Position numbers and translations under genes: made by a program | Source of the DNA: Warburgia ugandensis | Taxonomy: Eukaryota > Streptophyta > Magnoliopsida > Canellales > Canellaceae | Direction of reading: 5' to 3' | Length of the DNA: 64,000 nucleotides | Assembly: GCA_035236585.1 (NCBI GenBank) | Contig: CP141136.1 | Location: 58,297,136-58,361,135, forward strand | The notes under the pieces: generated by a model | What the model was told of the DNA's origin: nothing | The model's database searches: none | The model's input: only the letters and a program-made list of their open reading frames with translations | Part shown: positions 60,556 to 64,000 of the stretch, piece after piece | How the letters are laid out: each line of letters begins with the position of its first letter | Position numbering within the stretch: the stretch's first letter is position 1

Positions 60556-61962
60556 ACTCTTAAGATATCTTTTGCTACTTTAATAATGGACTCAGCCATT
60601 ATTAGTTCATATTGTGTTTACTTCTATTTCATAGTTCTAGTTTCCTTCTACCATCAAATTATTTGTGAATAAGGTTATTTTCTTTCCTTTTAAGTTTCAC
60701 CACTTAATTTTTGAATACCTATTAAGTTCATTTCCTTTCTTCCATCTTTTAATATAGATATCCATAACCATTAACCTATGTTGTGAGTTTAAACTCTCAC
60801 TAAGTATATCACCTTACAATCCATGCACATTGATCTTTCAATATTCTTAAGTAGAAAAAAGTCTATTTGGCTTTTATACACTCCATTTTTAAATGTTATT
60901 AAGTGTTCATTTGTCTTCCTAAAGAATGTGTTTACAATGGCTAAGTTATATAACAAAGAAAAATTGAAGATAGTTTCTCCCATCTCATTTCGTTCTCCTA
61001 TACCACACCCTCCATGTATCATATGATATCCTTACTTTTCTTTTCCTACATGGTCATTTACGTCTACTCTTATAATATCTCCTTAGTGTTGAAAATTTCT
61101 TGCATGACTCCCTCCATATCTTCCCAAAACTATCTATTGATTATATCTTCTAACCATACTACTGTGGTGCATATGCATTTATTACATTTAAGACCTACTC
61201 TCCTAGAACAAGTTTTATTTTTATAATTCTATTACTGATTCTTTTAATGTCCACAACTTTATCCTTTAATTATTTATCTACTATTATTCCTGCGTCATTT
61301 TCTATTGTAATCCTTTCCTACTTACAAGAGTTTATACCCATCAATTTCTTTAGTTTTATTCCCTTTTCACTTGGTTTCTTGGATACAAGCAATGTTGACT
61401 CTCCTATGTTTCATCGTATCTATTAACTCCAAATTCTTACCTATCAATGTCTCTATATTCCATGTGGCGATATGAATCTTATGCTTTTGAGATATCCTAT
61501 TTATTTGCCCATTTCTCGACCTCCATGGCATGAACCTATGCCCACTTTTCACTACACCTAGGTTTTGATTCAACATGTCGCTTCCGAGGGGATGCTTTAG
61601 TAGCCCTTGCCTATTTTCCACTATACCCGAGATTTGATGTAGTGCATTGCTTTTGGGGCAATTCCCTAGCAACCGTTGTCCATTTTTCACCACACTCGGG
61701 ATTGAATGTAGTGCTTCATTTATGGGGGATGCCCTAGCTTGAGGGAATGTCAGTTTTTGATTCATGTCATGTTAGGGTTTCCATACTCTTAAGAATCTGG
61801 AGATGATTTTCATTTCTTACTTACAAACTAATATACAAATGCATATTTATTTGCAAGTAGGAAAGAAAAGACAAAATCATCTTCAACTTCTTCATTACCG
61901 GCTGGCACGTGACACAAGATTCTCTTTTTTCATTCAGGCTTGGAACCAGCATCAACGGAGTT
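60556..61962 (-). mobile_element. RTE LINE 5' half, reverse
   Basis: Reading in reverse from 61962: the same 5' end as the full-length copy, the leader, then an ORF beginning MNQKLTFPQARASPI, the three N-terminal repeats and the start of the endonuclease. It continues to the region just past the endonuclease, where the LTR at 60550 cuts it. The 3' half is not found left of the LTR element. Confidence 0.87.
61367..61765 (-). pseudogene. RTE ORF N-terminus: repeat region plus endonuclease start (132 codons)
   Basis: An uninterrupted frame shows how the RTE protein begins. It starts with MNQKLTFPQARASP and three ~23-residue repeats (SIPSVVKNGQRLLGN, HQISGIVENRQGLLKHPLG, LNQNLGVVKSGHRFMPW). [18 protein letters not shown] and RRVNIACIQETK follow, the first two motifs of the AP-like endonuclease, with Asn in TWN and the metal-binding Glu in QETK. 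A stop follows QETK. It is LINE-encoded. Confidence 0.8.
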
Positions 61963-62202
61963 GAAAAATATAATGACCATGAATTTAAAAAAGAAGAAGC
62001 TAAAATCATCTAATGGTCATGCATTTTGGTGTCTAGATAATCTAAGGGAGGCTAAACAAGATGGATAAGTCAAATCATCCAATGGTGGGGCTTTAGGTGG
62101 GGTTTCATAGCTAGTCTTGAAATTCAATACCAATAGAGATAGACTTATAGGGCATGTAATTTACCAATTGAAAAAATAGTGTTATGAAAATTTCCTAGGG
62201 CA
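61963..62202. other. Short unassigned stretch
   Basis: Flank of the RTE copy. Nothing recognised. Confidence 0.4.
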
Positions 62203-62427
62203 AGTAAACTAGAACAAAATAATCTCTTATAGGGATTAATGCTTCAAATGAGAAGGTATGCTCTTTAGCATCTTAGTTAGGAGCTAAGAAAGAGAACTTT
62301 TCGATCAAACATCTTGGGCTACCAATTGAACTAGGAAAACCAAGCTTGTCCAGTGCATGAAGCCTACAGAAATGAACCTTTGGAAAAACATCATGCGCTA
62401 CTAATTGCAGTAGGAAAATCAAGCTTG
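62203..62427. repeat. Left copy of a direct repeat (partner 63239-63398)
   Basis: Shares gtaaactagaacaa, atctcttatagg(g/a)attaatg, ctctttagcatctt and aggaaaaccaagcttg with 63239-63398. The last ~45 bases (62383-62427) repeat 62328-62355 once more. Confidence 0.75.
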
Positions 62428-63180
62428 CTCAGTGCACAAAGCTCTTGCATATGTGACCTCAAAGGGTCTATGGTAAGTAACTTTATCTTGCATTTTGCAA
62501 GAGGCTATTCCTATGTCTCCAACTCATGACCTCCAGGTCTGTAACACCTTGGGGTTCCAACAATCATAATATTGTCCGCTTTGGGGTGCCCATACACCCC
62601 TCACGGTTTTGTTCTTCCCAAGTTTCCTAGGGAAAACACGTTGTGACCATTAGAGTTCCCCAAACTCTTATAAACAGCCCAGTTTCCTCTCCCCAGGCAA
62701 TGTGGGACTAACTCTCTGTCCCTCACCCAGCCTAGAAGCCTACTAGCCTTCTCTTGGCCCGCCCTCATCAGCCCAAGGCTTCACATCTTCCCCCCTTAGG
62801 GAACACGCGTCCCCGCGTGATAGCCACGACTAGGCGCCCGCGTGCAGCTAGCCACCACACCACGAGGGGAATTGGCTCTGATACCATTTATAACACCCTG
62901 GGGTTCCAACAATTACAATATTGTCCGCTTTGGGGCGCCCATACACCCCTCACAGTTTTGTTCTTCCCAAGTTTCCTAGGGAAAACGCGTTGTGACCATT
63001 AGAGTTCCCCAAACTCTTATAAACAGCCCAATTTCCTCTCCCCAAGCAATGTGGGACTAACTCTCTGTCCCTCACCCTAGCCTAGAAGCCTGCCAGCCTT
63101 CTCTTGGCCCACCATCATTGGCCTAGGGCTTCACAAGGTCACATGGCAACAACTCAACCATTGTGCCAAGGCTCTTGTTC
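62428..63180 (-). mobile_element. Au-type SINE, reverse, split by a TRIM
   Basis: 3' part at 62428-62539 (gctcagtgcacaaagctctt ... catgacctccaggtc), 5' head at 63141-63180 (acatggcaacaactcaacca...gccaaggctc). The SINE has its own imperfect target duplication taggaaaatcaagcttg (62411-62427) and taggtaaatcaagtttg (63181-63197). The intervening TRIM accounts for the gap. Confidence 0.88.
62540..63135 (-). mobile_element. TRIM retrotransposon, reverse, inside the Au SINE
   Basis: Same family as 55939-56533. LTRs 62540-62785 and 62889-63135, internal region 103 bp. Perfect target duplication aggtc at 62535-62539 and 63136-63140. The primer-binding site is again TGGTATCAGAGCCA on the reverse strand (complement of 62873-62886). 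One LTR terminus has mutated (TA in place of TG at 62889). The polypurine aaggggggaaga is next to 62785. Confidence 0.94.
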
Positions 63181-63238
63181 TAGGTAAATCAAGTTTGCAA
63201 GCAAAAGAAGAAAAGAAGTATTATGAGATATTCGCAAG

Positions 63239-63398
63239 GCAAAGAGTAAACTAGAACAAGTCATCTCTTATAGGAATTAATGCTTCAAATGAAGGGATAT
63301 ACTCTTTAGCATCTTGGTTGGGATGTAAGAAAGAGAATCTTTTGATCAAATTATCTTAGGCTACCAACTGCACTAGGAAAACCAAGCTTGCAAGCCTA
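63239..63398. repeat. Right copy of the direct repeat
   Basis: Partner of 62203-62355, at an offset of about 1036 bp. The two copies flank the SINE/TRIM insertion. Confidence 0.75.
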
Positions 63399-63656
63399 GG
63401 AGGATGTGATCAACAAGTAGACTCGAGACTGGCTGGATGGAAACGATCATATACATTTAACTTGCAATTAGAGGTGTATTGATCAACTCCATTCTTGCTT
63501 TTTGCCAGTTTACTTCATATCTTTTTTCAAGTGCCCAGTTATTAGTTATTGAGATTCTTGAGAAAAAGCTAAGGCCTTTATTTGTAAAGGAAACAAAGAC
63601 AATTATGCTTTCCTCCAATTAAGGCAAGATCATGTAAGCATCACAAAGGATAGGTG
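63399..63656. other. Unassigned stretch
   Basis: Nothing recognised. Confidence 0.4.
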
Positions 63657-64000
63657 TGACACCTCGAGTTTTACCCAACAATTTATAAAAACAGTCGAGA
63701 TCCCTGTTTTAAAAACTTAAAAAATAAAATAAAATTTAAGTGACCAAAAACAAAGCTCCAATAAAAACATGTATTTTAAAATGCCAAGGGTCATACAACC
63801 ATAAACCCATGGATTTAATGGTGAAATGAAATACCATTTATACTGAAAATTCGACAGAATTTCATCTGTGTTTTGGACCATTGCACATGACAAGTGCAAT
63901 ACAAAATAACCTGATAAACATAATATAAGAGATGACATATAGGGGACTCAGTCTCCACACTCATCCACACAATCAAATACTATTTTTAATAAAATGTATA
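63657..64000 (-). mobile_element. Probable LTR start, running off the window
   Basis: TGTGACACCTCGAGTTTTAC has the form of a plant LTR terminus and resembles 10226 and 45109. The rest is AT-rich and non-coding, and the other end is outside the window. Confidence 0.4.

Noticed and set aside
62540..63135. Cassandra-type TRIM
   Set aside because: The LTR does not contain the 5S rRNA-like promoter that defines Cassandra. It is a different TRIM.

Overview
This is nuclear DNA from a flowering plant. The evidence is intron-split genes with GT-AG junctions, plant-type proteins (an organelle NAD+ carrier and an ABHD17-like hydrolase), Au-type SINEs, RTE and L1 LINEs, a TRIM element primed by initiator tRNA-Met, and AT-rich repeat-laden introns. 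The RTE/Au SINE load would suit a magnoliid or other early-diverging lineage, but the species cannot be fixed from sequence alone. There is no sign of bacterial, viral or organelle DNA.

Two host genes are well supported. (1) On the + strand, the 3' six exons of an NDT2-type mitochondrial-carrier NAD+ transporter (6123 to 20882). Its 5' exons lie left of the window, and its last intron is 11.4 kb long and filled with transposons. (2) On the - strand, a complete five-exon ABHD17-like alpha/beta hydrolase (38499 to 30938), 279 aa, with an intact Ser-Asp-His triad. A third probable terminal exon on the + strand (47325-47925) belongs to a protein I do not recognise.

The rest is layered mobile DNA. 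RTE-clade LINEs are the main component: a full-length copy at 1356-4810 with a target-site duplication; a nearly full-length reverse copy at 11965-17279 split by a solo LTR; and fragments at 9843, 18862, 24539, 33456, 42275 (-), 42796 (+) and 60556. Au SINEs occur at least eight times, several with clear target-site duplications. An L1-type LINE with RNase H but without its RT core sits at 23533-25019. From about 52 kb to 60.55 kb lies a large LTR element with an Athila/Tat-like primer site and a gag-like internal region but no visible pol. It carries a nested TRIM. A second TRIM interrupts an Au SINE at 62.4-63.2 kb. LTR-like remnants lie around 10.2-11.9, 17.3-18.9, 43.9-46.4, 48.8-49.7 and 63.66-64.0 kb.

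Insertion order can be read from the nesting: RTE first, then LTR or SINE, then TRIM. Unusual structures include a 228-bp-arm near-perfect palindrome at 51.0-51.5 kb, an inverted RTE pair joined by templated filler DNA at 42.7 kb, a SINE with a duplicated head, and an N-terminal ~23-aa triple repeat in the RTE ORF. All calls come from reading the sequence; no database search or alignment program was run.
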